A stretch of DNA of 54,143 nt from contig JAKIWO010000004.1 of NCBI GenBank assembly GCA_022749995.1, forward strand, positions 1 to 54,143. Direction: 5' to 3'. Position numbers and translations under genes: made by a program. This stretch comes from Thermoplasmata archaeon (GTDB lineage Archaea > Thermoplasmatota > Thermoplasmata > Lutacidiplasmatales > UBA184). Positions 25,050 through 33,839 of this stretch are shown piece after piece. A model generated the notes under the pieces. The model ran no database searches and had not been told where the DNA came from. It saw only the letters and a list, made by a program, of their open reading frames with translations. The first letter of the stretch is position 1. Each line of letters starts with the position of its first letter.

Positions 25050-27215
25050 CTAGTAGAGCCAGGTGCCTCCCGCTTGGTTGAACCCGTTGAGGTAAACCAC
25101 GGTCTTGTCCACCGGGTCGGCCGCGCTACCGGCCACGTAGTCCGCTCCAGGGTTGTTCGCGGGCGAGAGGGCCGTCCAGCCTCCTCCGACGAAGCTCCAC
25201 GTGTCCGACATCGCCACGGACCCTACGCCGAGCCCTCCGTACAGGAGCACATACCCGTCCAGGGGGTCGTACACAGCGCTTCCGCCGACCGTCCCCGGAG
25301 GGGGAACTCCGGCCGACGCGGTGATGTTGGTCCAGGTCCCACCCAGATAGCTCCACGTGTCGTCGAGGTAGATCGTCGAGCCGTTCTGGCCCCCGAACAG
25401 CAGCACGTAGCCATCCCAGGCATCGTACACCATCGCGGAGGCCGCGCGACCAGAGGGAGCCGGCCCGCAGGTCACGCACGCCGGCGGCGCGAGCGCGGTC
25501 CAGGTGCCCGCCACAAAGGTCCAACTGTCGTTCGACCAGGCGACGTGCGAGGCATTCGGCGCGTACTCCTCTCCCCCAAAGAGGAGGACATACCCATCCG
25601 CCGCGTCGTACACCATCCCCGAGAGCACCCGGGGACGCGGTGAGATGGCGGGGAAGAGCTGGGTCCACTTTCCTCCCAGGTAGGTCCAGGTGTCGTTCCC
25701 GTAGGTCCCGGTCACCGTGACCTCTCCGCTGAAGAGCAACACGTACCCATCGGCCTGGTCGTACGCCAGACCGAAGGCGACCCGCCCGGAGGGTGAGACC
25801 GCGGGTCGGAGCTGGGTCCAGTGTCCGTGGGCGTAGCTCCAGGTGTCGCCCAACAGGCCGCCGATATTCCCGTTATTGATGCGCGCGCCGCCGAAGAGGA
25901 GCACGTACCCATCGGCCTCGTCGTAGACCATGCTCACGATCACTCGAGCCGGCGGTCCGGACGTGGCGACGTGGAGCCAGACATCGGCCTTGAACGTCCA
26001 GGTGTCTCCGAGCCCCGCGCTGTGGTTTCCCCCAAAGAGGACCACCTTGTTGAGCGCGCTGTCGTACGCCGCGCTGGCCATCGCCCGGGAGCTCGGCGGC
26101 GTGGCCGGTGCGAGCTTGGTCCAGCTGGCGTTGACGAACTGCCACGTGAACGCCGAGTTGACGCCGCCGGAGCTCCGACCGCCGAACAGGACGAGGTAGT
26201 GGTCGATGGTATCGTTGGTCAACGTAGCGCCGAAGACGGCGACCGGGATCGTGGCGGGGTGGAGCTGGCTCCAGTGCCCGCGGGTGAAGTTCCACGTGTC
26301 GAGGAAGACGGCGCCGAGGCCCGTCTCACCGCCGAAGAGCACGACCCAGCCGTGGGTGTTGTCGTAGCCCAGCGCCATGTTCTCGCGCGCGGTCGGGGGC
26401 GTGGCCGGGCTCAGCGTCGTCCATGCGCCGCCGACCCAGGTGAAGGTGCTGGACCGGACGGTCCCGCCGGAGGGGGAGCCACCGAACAGCACGAGGTAGG
26501 AGTCGTTCGTGTCCCAGACCATGCCCGCACCGGCGGCGGCCGGCGGAGGGGACCCGGGCGTCAGGTGGGTCCAGGCTCCGTGCAGGAATTTCCACGTGTC
26601 TCCCAGCCGGCCGCCGGAACCCAGCCCGCCGAAGAGGAGCATGTACCCGTCCTTGTAGTCGTAGGCGATCGCTGCACTGGCTCGGGCCGACGGACTCGTC
26701 GCCGGCGTCAGCTGCGTCCAGAGCCCGTTGTACGTCCACGTGTCCGACAGGAAGCTCCCGTTCCATCCGCCGAACAGCACGACGTACCGGTCCGCTGCGT
26801 CGTACGCCATCGCCGCCGCAGATCGGGCGGAGGGAGAAAGCGGATGCGCGGTCCAATCCGGTAGGGTGGTGGTGCTCGGGTGCGGGCTGCGTGGGGCCGG
26901 AGGAGCGGAAGCATGGGGTGGACTGCAACTGTAGGACCCGCTCCCGGAGGCACTGCTGCAACTCCAGGCGCCCCCCGCCGCGGGCCCGGCACCCTGAGCC
27001 AGCGACGCGGCGGCCCGCTCGAGTTCGGCCGGAGCGCGTAGGAGTGCGGCGGCTGCGGAGCGGGCCAGCGCCGATGTCGCAGGTATCAGGGCTCGGTCCG
27101 CGCTGACCAGGGTGGACGATAGCACTAGCACAAGCGTGACCGCTAGGAGCGCGGCCGTCCTTCCCCCGCGCGATAGTCTGCGCTCCATCCCTCGCCGCTT
27201 CGACGTCGCAACCAT
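25050..27215 (-). CDS. Secreted Kelch-repeat beta-propeller protein
   Basis: N-terminal signal-like segment; many repeats of YDAADRYVVLFGGWNGS..DTWTY..G.WTQL.P. Confidence 0.92.
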   Translation of the reverse strand: MVATSKRRGMERRLSRGGRTAALLAVTLVLVLSSTLVSADRALIPATSALARSAAAALLRAPAELERAAASLAQGAGPAAGGAWSCSSASGSGSYSCSPPHASAPPAPRSPHPSTTTLPDWTAHPLSPSARSAAAMAYDAADRYVVLFGGWNGSFLSDTWTYNGLWTQLTPATSPSARASAAIAYDYKDGYMLLFGGLGSGGRLGDTWKFLHGAWTHLTPGSPPPAAAGAGMVWDTNDSYLVLFGGSPSGGTVRSSTFTWVGGAWTTLSPATPPTARENMALGYDNTHGWVVLFGGETGLGAVFLDTWNFTRGHWSQLHPATIPVAVFGATLTNDTIDHYLVLFGGRSSGGVNSAFTWQFVNASWTKLAPATPPSSRAMASAAYDSALNKVVLFGGNHSAGLGDTWTFKADVWLHVATSGPPARVIVSMVYDEADGYVLLFGGARINNGNIGGLLGDTWSYAHGHWTQLRPAVSPSGRVAFGLAYDQADGYVLLFSGEVTVTGTYGNDTWTYLGGKWTQLFPAISPRPRVLSGMVYDAADGYVLLFGGEEYAPNASHVAWSNDSWTFVAGTWTALAPPACVTCGPAPSGRAASAMVYDAWDGYVLLFGGQNGSTIYLDDTWSYLGGTWTNITASAGVPPPGTVGGSAVYDPLDGYVLLYGGLGVGSVAMSDTWSFVGGGWTALSPANNPGADYVAGSAADPVDKTVVYLNGFNQAGGTWLY

Positions 27216-27390
27216 GGTTTGCTTACCCCTTGAGCGCGGGCCGTTGCCGGACCGCTCGGCCCAGTAGCCGGTTCCGGAGCATAATGCCCGCAGCCGGAGC
27301 TACTCCCGCACTATCCGCGCCCTGCCGGGGTGCTCGCCCCTGAGCCGCGTTGGCGGCGCTTCCGGACGGTAGCCCGCGATGGATACCGAT

Positions 27391-27930
27391 TCAGCGGGAG
27401 CGCGTCCGTGGCCGCGTCGTGCGACGCGCCCGGCCGGCCTTCGTCCGGGCGTAGTCGGCGGCGAGCGACTTCCGGAACGCACTCCACAGTCCCCGCAGCT
27501 CCGACTCGAACCGCTGGCGGGTGGGTTGCTCGGTGTGCCAGAGGGAAGGACGCCGCCGCATTCGAATCTCGAGCTCGGTCCCGCCGGACGCGAGCGTACG
27601 CAGCCGGTAGTCGATCTTCGCATCCCGGACATTTCCGGTAGAATCCGCGCTCCAGCCGTCCGGAGGGCGGAGGGCAACCAACGTGCGGCGCCACCGCCAG
27701 CCCGTGTCCGTCCACCACGCGTCCTCGAAGAGCACCTCCCGCGAACTCTGTCGCAGCACTCGACGCTCGTACGACTCATCGGCCCGCTCCCCGTCGTCGG
27801 CTCCGAAGTCGGTGCACCATCGATACACGTACGGCAGCGGCGCGGGAAACCGCACTTGGATCCGATACTCTGGAGGTGGCCAGCCCGGCCGGCCAGCACT
27901 CCTGCGAGGGATCACAGTTCGTCCCTTCAC
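27391..27930 (-). CDS. SRPBCC/polyketide cyclase-like protein
   Basis: YRIQVRFPAPLPYVYRWCTDFGADDGERADESYERRVLRQSSREVLFEDAWWTDTGWRWRRTLVALRPPDGW. Confidence 0.6.
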   Translation of the reverse strand: MKGRTVIPRRSAGRPGWPPPEYRIQVRFPAPLPYVYRWCTDFGADDGERADESYERRVLRQSSREVLFEDAWWTDTGWRWRRTLVALRPPDGWSADSTGNVRDAKIDYRLRTLASGGTELEIRMRRRPSLWHTEQPTRQRFESELRGLWSAFRKSLAADYARTKAGRARRTTRPRTRSR

Positions 27931-28092
27931 GAGGAGGCGCAGCGGCTCCGTCCATATAGCGGGGGGGCGGGACTGCTATGGACCCCCCTTCGCAGGACTC
28001 CGGGAGTGAGCACTCCCGCGGGATTGAGGCGGCCCCGAGCGCTGCCGGCTTCCGACAAACGTTCAAGTAACCCTGACCGCTTTTGGCCCGAC

Positions 28093-28500
28093 GTGCCTTC
28101 GACTCCTGCGCGCACCGGAGCTCCCCCTCACACGGCGGAGGCGCCCTCGGCTTCGGAGACGCAGCAACTCGTCGATCGGATCCTCAACGAGCTCGAGCTC
28201 CTCGGCCGCAACGTCGACATTTTGGAGCAGTTGAGCAGCAATCCCCCCATGGGGATCATCCGACTCGGGGAGGCGCTCCACCTGCCCATTCACAAGGTCC
28301 GGTACTCACTCCACCTGCTCGAACGGGAAGGCGTGATCCAGCCCTCCGCGGACGGAGCGGTGGTGACGGACCGGGCCAAGCAGTTCTGGGAGTCGCTCGA
28401 TGAGTCGCTCGAGCGGATGACCGGCCTCATCCAGCATCTCAAGGAGCGCGCGGCCGAGTACAACCGCCGGTCGACGGCGCCGGGCCGGAAAGGCTATTAG
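28093..28500 (+). CDS. Winged-helix transcriptional regulator
   Basis: RNVDILEQLSSNPPMGIIRLGEALHLPIHKVRYSLHLLEREGVIQPSADGAVVTDRAKQFWESL. Confidence 0.75.
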   Translation: MPSTPARTGAPPHTAEAPSASETQQLVDRILNELELLGRNVDILEQLSSNPPMGIIRLGEALHLPIHKVRYSLHLLEREGVIQPSADGAVVTDRAKQFWESLDESLERMTGLIQHLKERAAEYNRRSTAPGRKGY

Positions 28501-28526
28501 CGGCGCCTCGGGTCGCCGCGGCCGGT

Positions 28527-28627
28527 GCCGCCGTAGCTCAGTGGCAGAGCGATCGGCTGTTAACCGAAAGGTCAGCGGTTCAATGGGTCCGGAGCCCGCT
28601 CCGGACCGGAAACTCCGCTCGGCGGCG
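28527..28627 (+). tRNA. tRNA-Asn(GTT) with a 29-nt insertion (probable intron) in the T-loop
   Basis: Acceptor GCCGCCG/CGGCGGC, anticodon loop CTGTTAA (GTT), T-stem AGCGG (28574-28578) and CCGCT (28615-28619) separated by 36 nt instead of 7. Confidence 0.88.
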
Positions 28628-28641
28628 CCCTCTCGGTGCGT

Positions 28642-28714
28642 GGGCCCGTAGCTTAGTGGTTAGAGCGACCGGCTCATAACCGGTCGGTCGGCGGTTCGAG
28701 TCCGCCCGGGCCCA
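28642..28714 (+). tRNA. tRNA with CAT anticodon (elongator Met most likely)
   Basis: Acceptor GGGCCCG/CGGGCCC, anticodon stem ACCGG/CCGGT with loop CTCATAA, T-arm GGCGG-TTCGAGT-CCGCC, discriminator A. Confidence 0.92.
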
Positions 28715-28908
28715 TCAGTTGGGGCTCGAAAGCGTGCCATGAGCCACGGTGTGAACACCGTACGGACCGATCCGGCATGGCTCGAGGAGGCTTCCGCTCA
28801 TCGGCCAGCCGATGCGGCTCGACTCGGTAACGTCCGACCCCCCGTGGGCGCGGGAGTGCCGGCGAGCCCGAAATCCGCCGAGGAGCGATGGCGGGAAGCG
28901 ACCGGGGA

Positions 28909-29817
28909 CTAGCTCCCGCGAGCACCGCCGGAGGCGGAGGCGCGAGAGCGCCGAGGCTCCGGGACCTCGAGCGGTCGGGCGGTTTCCCAGGCCCGGTCAA
29001 AATACGCTTGCTGGGCGGTCGCGAAGTCCGGCGTATCGGTCCACATCGCAATCTCGTCGACCGAGCGACGGCCGGTCTCGGGCACGATGAAGACGAGCGC
29101 CTCCGTCCGGTCGATGACCGTGATACGGGCGCGCTGCGGGTCGAGCGTCCTCACGCTGATGTTCGGGTACTTCCGCCGGGCCGCGTCGAACCGGCGCAAT
29201 GCCACCGGAAGCCGGGAATCTTGCTCGAGGATCATCCGGAACCTTCCCCCGCGCCGGAGCAGCGCGGTGAGGGAGTCGAAGGTCCGCAGCCCCGCCGACT
29301 CTCGAAAGGAACGGAACGTCAGCATGGCGCACACCTCCTTCTGCGCCCGTGCGAGCGCCTCGCGAAGGATGGGGTAGACCGCAGCTGACCCCGTGATGAG
29401 TTGGAAGCGGGGGGATCCATCCACGATCGATTGGGTGAGCGCCGGGAGCTGCTCGGCGAGGTTCCGTGCGAGGGCCACGTCCTCCTCGAGCGCTCGGCGT
29501 CGCTCCGTGAGGCTGCGTTCGAAGAGGACGGTGGGGGACAGTGCCACGTACCGACGCGGGCGCTCGGCCGTGATTTGCACGAGGCCCCGTGCGCGCATGC
29601 TGTCGAGCGTTCGATACGCCACCACCCGGTCAATTCCGGCGGCCCGGGTGATCTCGCGCGCCGTGGCACGGCCCTGATGGAGCAGAAGCAGGAACAGTCG
29701 CGCTTCCCGGTCGTGGAAGCCGAACCGGCCCATCGACTCGAGCACCTCTCGCTGCTCCACCGATGCTGCTCCCGAGGGACGTAGCCGAGCGGCGCCAGAT
29801 AAGGAGTTGTGGCCCAC
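28909..29817 (-). CDS. TrmB-family transcriptional regulator
   Basis: LESMGRFGFHDREARLFLLLLHQGRATAREITRAAGIDRVVAYRTLDSMRARGLVQITAERPRRYVALSPTVLFERSL plus C-terminal effector domain; true start may be downstream of 29817. Confidence 0.9.
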   Translation of the reverse strand: MGHNSLSGAARLRPSGAASVEQREVLESMGRFGFHDREARLFLLLLHQGRATAREITRAAGIDRVVAYRTLDSMRARGLVQITAERPRRYVALSPTVLFERSLTERRRALEEDVALARNLAEQLPALTQSIVDGSPRFQLITGSAAVYPILREALARAQKEVCAMLTFRSFRESAGLRTFDSLTALLRRGGRFRMILEQDSRLPVALRRFDAARRKYPNISVRTLDPQRARITVIDRTEALVFIVPETGRRSVDEIAMWTDTPDFATAQQAYFDRAWETARPLEVPEPRRSRASASGGARGS

Positions 29818-29830
29818 AGTTGTTACAACT
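29818..29830. promoter_or_regulatory. 13-bp palindrome AGTTGT-T-ACAACT between trmB-like and amt genes
   Basis: Perfect 6+1+6 dyad, with half-site-like ggagttgtgg about 15 nt away (29802-29811). Confidence 0.55.
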
Positions 29831-29961
29831 CGACTCGGGCCGATCCACGGGAAAGGAAGCGCGGGCCCGCCCCGCCGGGCGCGTCAGGTCCGACGCAGGG
29901 CGTATAAGGGGGAACTTCGCGTCGAGTCTTTCCGGAGCGGTTGGACGGGCGAGTCGCACGC

Positions 29962-31242
29962 ATGGACACGACCTCGCTGGTGAACAATCTCTGGCTCCTC
30001 CTAGCTGCGCTCCTCGTCTTCACCATGACCATCGCCGTCGGCTTCCTCGAAGTCGGCGAGCTCGGGGAGGATCTCTGGCCGAGCCTGCTCAAGACCACGA
30101 TGATCAGCGGCTCGGGTCTGTTCTTCATGGCCCTCGTCGGATTCAACATCGCCTTCGCCCCGACGGTCCTGCACGGGTTCATCGGCAACCCCGTCTACAC
30201 GGGCGCCTTCCTCGGCGGCTTCGACCCGTCGACCTCGCTCTCGGTGTGGTGGTCGCAGGGTCCCTCCCACGGGAACACCGGACTCTACCTCGGGACGTAC
30301 TTCCTGTTCGAGGTCGCCTTCGCCACGGTGACGCTCGCACTCGTGGGCGTCGTCATGCTCCGGAAGGTGAAGCCGGAGGCATTTGCGCTGTACACGATCC
30401 CCTACTTTGTTCTCATCTGGAATCTCCCGGCCGCCTGGATCTGGAACCCGGAAGGTTGGCTGGCGAGCATGGGCATGGTCGACTTCGCCGGTGGGCTCGT
30501 GGTGCACGGGGCCGCCGGCGCAGCGGGCCTGGCGTTCCTCGTACAGATCTGGCGGGAGGAGCGCGCGCGGGGCCTCACCGAAAGCCCCCAGACATCGATC
30601 AAGATGGTACCTACTTGGCTCACGCTCGCGATCCTCCTCCTCTGGGTCGGTTGGTTCGGCTTCAACCCCGGCAGCGTGCTGCAACTGAACGCGGAGGTTC
30701 CGGTGGTCGTCCTCACCACCTTCCTCGCGGCCGCCACCGCCTTCCTGTCCACGATGGGCTGCCAGTACCTGATGACCCGACGCGACCCGGGCCCCCTCTG
30801 GGCGGTGAACGGGATCCTGATGGGACTCATCGTGATCACTCCGCTCGCCGGATTCGTCAGTCCCGCCAGTGCGGTCGTGCTGGGCCTCCTGTGCGGCCCC
30901 CTGTTCATCGCCGGTGAGCGGTACGTCGCCCGGCTCACGTGGTGTTCCGACCCGGTCGGGCTCCTCCCGGGCCACCTGCTCGGCGGGCTCTTCGGCGTCG
31001 GAATGATCGCGTTCTTCACCCAGACGCAGTTCGCCACACTGTCGGGCGCCCCGACAAGCCTCCCGAACGGCCTGCTGTTCGGCGGGGGGATGCCGGCGGT
31101 CCACCAGCTCGGGATCGAGATGTTCGGCGTGGTGGTCGTGATGGCCACCGTCTTCGCCCTCTCCTTCGTCGCGGTGTGGGCGATCGCGAAGGGGCTCCGT
31201 GGGCTCACGCGCCCTGAGCTGTATCGCACTCCTTCGGGCTAG
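29962..31242 (+). CDS. amt: Ammonium transporter, Amt family
   Basis: MDTTSLVNNLWLLLAALLVFTMTIAVGFLEVG...VDFAGGLVVHGAAGAAGLAFLVQIW...WVGWFGFNPGSVLQLN; Amt signatures, 11-TM pattern. Confidence 0.95.
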   Translation: MDTTSLVNNLWLLLAALLVFTMTIAVGFLEVGELGEDLWPSLLKTTMISGSGLFFMALVGFNIAFAPTVLHGFIGNPVYTGAFLGGFDPSTSLSVWWSQGPSHGNTGLYLGTYFLFEVAFATVTLALVGVVMLRKVKPEAFALYTIPYFVLIWNLPAAWIWNPEGWLASMGMVDFAGGLVVHGAAGAAGLAFLVQIWREERARGLTESPQTSIKMVPTWLTLAILLLWVGWFGFNPGSVLQLNAEVPVVVLTTFLAAATAFLSTMGCQYLMTRRDPGPLWAVNGILMGLIVITPLAGFVSPASAVVLGLLCGPLFIAGERYVARLTWCSDPVGLLPGHLLGGLFGVGMIAFFTQTQFATLSGAPTSLPNGLLFGGGMPAVHQLGIEMFGVVVVMATVFALSFVAVWAIAKGLRGLTRPELYRTPSG

Positions 31243-31273
31243 CGCCCCCGTCCTCCCCCAGGACGGATTCCTA

Positions 31274-32365
31274 CTATCGATGTAGTAGCTTCTGGCGCAC
31301 CCCGCGGCCGGCCGCCAGCAGCTTGGGCACGACGACCGGGAAGAGCGCCAGCACGAGGAGAGCCCAGAACCAATAGTTGACGTGGGTCAGCACGTCCAGG
31401 GTCGAGCCGCCGCTGCAGTCCGGGTTCCGGTGCAGGCCGGCGGTGCAGACCACGGCCTTCGGCCCCACCAGCAGGAAGGGGAGCAGCCAGAGCACGCTCA
31501 CGCCCACGGTGACGGCGAAGTTTCGGATGTCCCGGCGCCAGAGGTAGTAGCCGGCGACGAACAGGTTTGCAAACTGCTTGGTCCCGAGCGCGACCCATTC
31601 TGCGATCTTCCTCGGTGGACCCGTCAAGGTGACGAACGCGAGGACGAGCAGCAGCACTCCCGGAAAGTCGTTGTAGCCGTTGGCCGCAAGCAGTGCCGGG
31701 TACGGGCTGCCAATCACGAGGAGCGCCCACGGGCGATTGCGCACGAGGTAGAGGGCGGCCACCCAGCACAGGCTGGTCGTCACCTGGTAGGGGATCAGTG
31801 GGATTGCGAGGAACGGGAGTAGCGGGAGGTAAACGAAGTAGGACCGGGAGGTGTACGAGGCGCAGGCGACCAGCGCTCCCTGGGTGGGCCCAGAGCACTG
31901 TGTGTAGTTGAAGACGAGCTGAGTAGTGTACGGGTTCTTCCCCGCGAGGATGAGCCCCGCGTACCGCGTCGTGGTGAACGGCTCATCGGTGGACCCGCCG
32001 AAGATGCCCGTTGTCAGCACGAGGACCACGAGAGCTCCGGAGAAGAGCAGCAACCAGCGCAGCGATGCCGGCTGCGTCCCGCCGAACCGGCGGGCGAGGT
32101 ACGGGTAGGCGATCGCCCCAACGCCGACGAGGAGCGATATTTCGACGAGGTGCCCGTTGCCGGTCAACCAGTCGAGGGGGGCGGACAGGACCATGGGCAG
32201 CAGGCCCACGCCGAACAGCGCGAGCAGGAGCGGCCCCCAGCGGGCGGGGCGGGAGATGTTGGGCGCCGTGGTGCGGGCGACGGGCGCTCGCGCATAAGCG
32301 CGCCACCGCCCGCCGGGTAAGGCCGCCGTGGATTGTTGGCCACGTCGCGGTGCCGCCGCCACCAA
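31274..32365 (-). CDS. Polytopic membrane protein, glycosyltransferase (GT87/DUF2029)-like
   Basis: Multiple TM helices and YAGLILAGKNPYTTQLVFNYTQ...SYFVYLPLLPFLAIPLIPYQV; start uncertain. Confidence 0.6.
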   Translation of the reverse strand: MVAAAPRRGQQSTAALPGGRWRAYARAPVARTTAPNISRPARWGPLLLALFGVGLLPMVLSAPLDWLTGNGHLVEISLLVGVGAIAYPYLARRFGGTQPASLRWLLLFSGALVVLVLTTGIFGGSTDEPFTTTRYAGLILAGKNPYTTQLVFNYTQCSGPTQGALVACASYTSRSYFVYLPLLPFLAIPLIPYQVTTSLCWVAALYLVRNRPWALLVIGSPYPALLAANGYNDFPGVLLLVLAFVTLTGPPRKIAEWVALGTKQFANLFVAGYYLWRRDIRNFAVTVGVSVLWLLPFLLVGPKAVVCTAGLHRNPDCSGGSTLDVLTHVNYWFWALLVLALFPVVVPKLLAAGRGVRQKLLHR

Positions 32366-32400
32366 GGGTATAGCCTCGGCCGGTTGGACCGTCGACGGAC

Positions 32401-33540
32401 ATGGCCGTCACGCTCGCGGTGCCCCGGGAGACGCACCCGGGAGAGCGCCGCGTCGCGTGCGTGCCCGAAGTCGTGGCCCGGCTTTCCAAGGCCGGACACT
32501 CCGTACGTGTCGAGAGCGGGGCTGGGGAAGGCTCCTACCTGACCGACGACGCATTCGCCCAGGCCGGCGCGAAGCTCGTCGCGGACAACGTGGGGCTGTA
32601 CTCGGGCGCCCAGATCGTCCTCCGAGTGAACGCCCCCACTCCCGAGGACGTGGCCCGCATGGATCCAGGTGCCATCGTCGTGGGGTTCCTGGGCCCCGGG
32701 AGGAACCTGCCCACGGTCCGCGCGATGCGAGAGCGCAAGATCACCGGATACGCGCTCGAACTCGTGCCACGGATCAGCCGAGCCCAAAGCATGGACGCCC
32801 TTTCTTCCCAGGCGACCGTCGGCGGATACGTCGCGGCGCTCCTCGGGGCGAGCGAGTGCCCCAAGTTCCTGCCGATGCTCACTACGGCAGCGGGGACGAT
32901 CCGCCCCGCTCGGGTGTTGATCCTTGGCGCCGGAGTCGCTGGCCTCATGGCGATTGCCACCGCGCGCCGTCTTGGTGCGATCGTGGAAGCCTACGACGTA
33001 CGGCGGGCAGCCGGGGAGCAGGTCCGCAGCCTGGGGGCGAAGTTCCTAGAACTGGCGATCAACGCCGAGGGGGCCGGGGGGTACGCCCGCGAGCTCACCT
33101 CCGAGGAGAAGGTCCAGGAAGGCTCGATGGTCTCCAAAGCGGTGGCCGAAGCGGATGTAGTGATCACCACCGCGAACGTCCCTGGACGGCGCGCTCCACG
33201 GCTGGTCAGCCAGCAGACGGTGGCCCTGATGCGACCGGGGTCGGTGGTGGTGGACCTCGCGGCCGAGAGCGGCGGCAATTGCGAGCTGACCCGCCCGGGC
33301 GAGACGGTGGTGGATCACGGAGTGAAGGTGCTCGGGCCGCTCAATTTGCCTAGCCGCGTTCCGCTCAATGCGAGCCAGATGTACGCCAGGAATCTCCAAT
33401 CGTTCCTCGAGCTGCTCCTCACCAAGGACGGGCAGCTCGTCTCCGACCGGTCCGATGAGATCCTCGTCGCCAGCTGCCTCGTGCAGGACGGTGAGGTCCG
33501 GCACGCCCCGACCCGGGAAGCGCTCGGAGCGTCCGGATGA
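32401..33540 (+). CDS. pntAA: NAD(P) transhydrogenase subunit alpha part 1
   Basis: MAVTLAVPRETHPGERRVACVPEVVARLSKAGHSVRVESGAGEGSYLTDDAFAQAGAKLV...RPARVLILGAGVAGLMAIATARRLGAIVEAYDVRRAAGEQVRSLGAKFLEL. Confidence 0.93.
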   Translation: MAVTLAVPRETHPGERRVACVPEVVARLSKAGHSVRVESGAGEGSYLTDDAFAQAGAKLVADNVGLYSGAQIVLRVNAPTPEDVARMDPGAIVVGFLGPGRNLPTVRAMRERKITGYALELVPRISRAQSMDALSSQATVGGYVAALLGASECPKFLPMLTTAAGTIRPARVLILGAGVAGLMAIATARRLGAIVEAYDVRRAAGEQVRSLGAKFLELAINAEGAGGYARELTSEEKVQEGSMVSKAVAEADVVITTANVPGRRAPRLVSQQTVALMRPGSVVVDLAAESGGNCELTRPGETVVDHGVKVLGPLNLPSRVPLNASQMYARNLQSFLELLLTKDGQLVSDRSDEILVASCLVQDGEVRHAPTREALGASG

Positions 33541-33839
33541 TCAGCGAGCTCTGGACGGCCGCGTTCATCGCGATGCTGGCGGCGTTCACCGGTTACGAGG
33601 TGATCAGCCGTGTTCCGGTGATCCTGCACACGCCCCTCATGAGCGGCTCGAACTTCGTGCACGGGGTCGTCCTGGTCGGAGCGCTGGTCGCCCTCGGCTT
33701 CGCGACCACTTGGCCGGAGCGGATCATCGGGTTCGTGGCCGTGGTGCTGGGGGCGGCGAACGTCACCGGCGGCTACGTCGTCACGGAGCGGATCCTCGAG
33801 ATGTTCGACCGGTCCGGGCGCAAGCCCAAGGGAGGCTAG
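33537..33839 (+). CDS. pntAB: NAD(P) transhydrogenase subunit alpha part 2
   Basis: LAAFTGYEVISRVPVILHTPLMSGSNFVHGVVLVGALVALG...VVLGAANVTGGYVVTERILEMF; ATGA overlap with pntAA. Confidence 0.93.
   Translation: MISELWTAAFIAMLAAFTGYEVISRVPVILHTPLMSGSNFVHGVVLVGALVALGFATTWPERIIGFVAVVLGAANVTGGYVVTERILEMFDRSGRKPKGG

Noticed and set aside
25050-27215. Repeated DNA in the Kelch gene considered as CRISPR-like or tandem repeat array
   Set aside because: Periodicity follows protein Kelch repeats and is diverged at DNA level; no spacer-repeat structure. No CRISPR array seen anywhere in the window.
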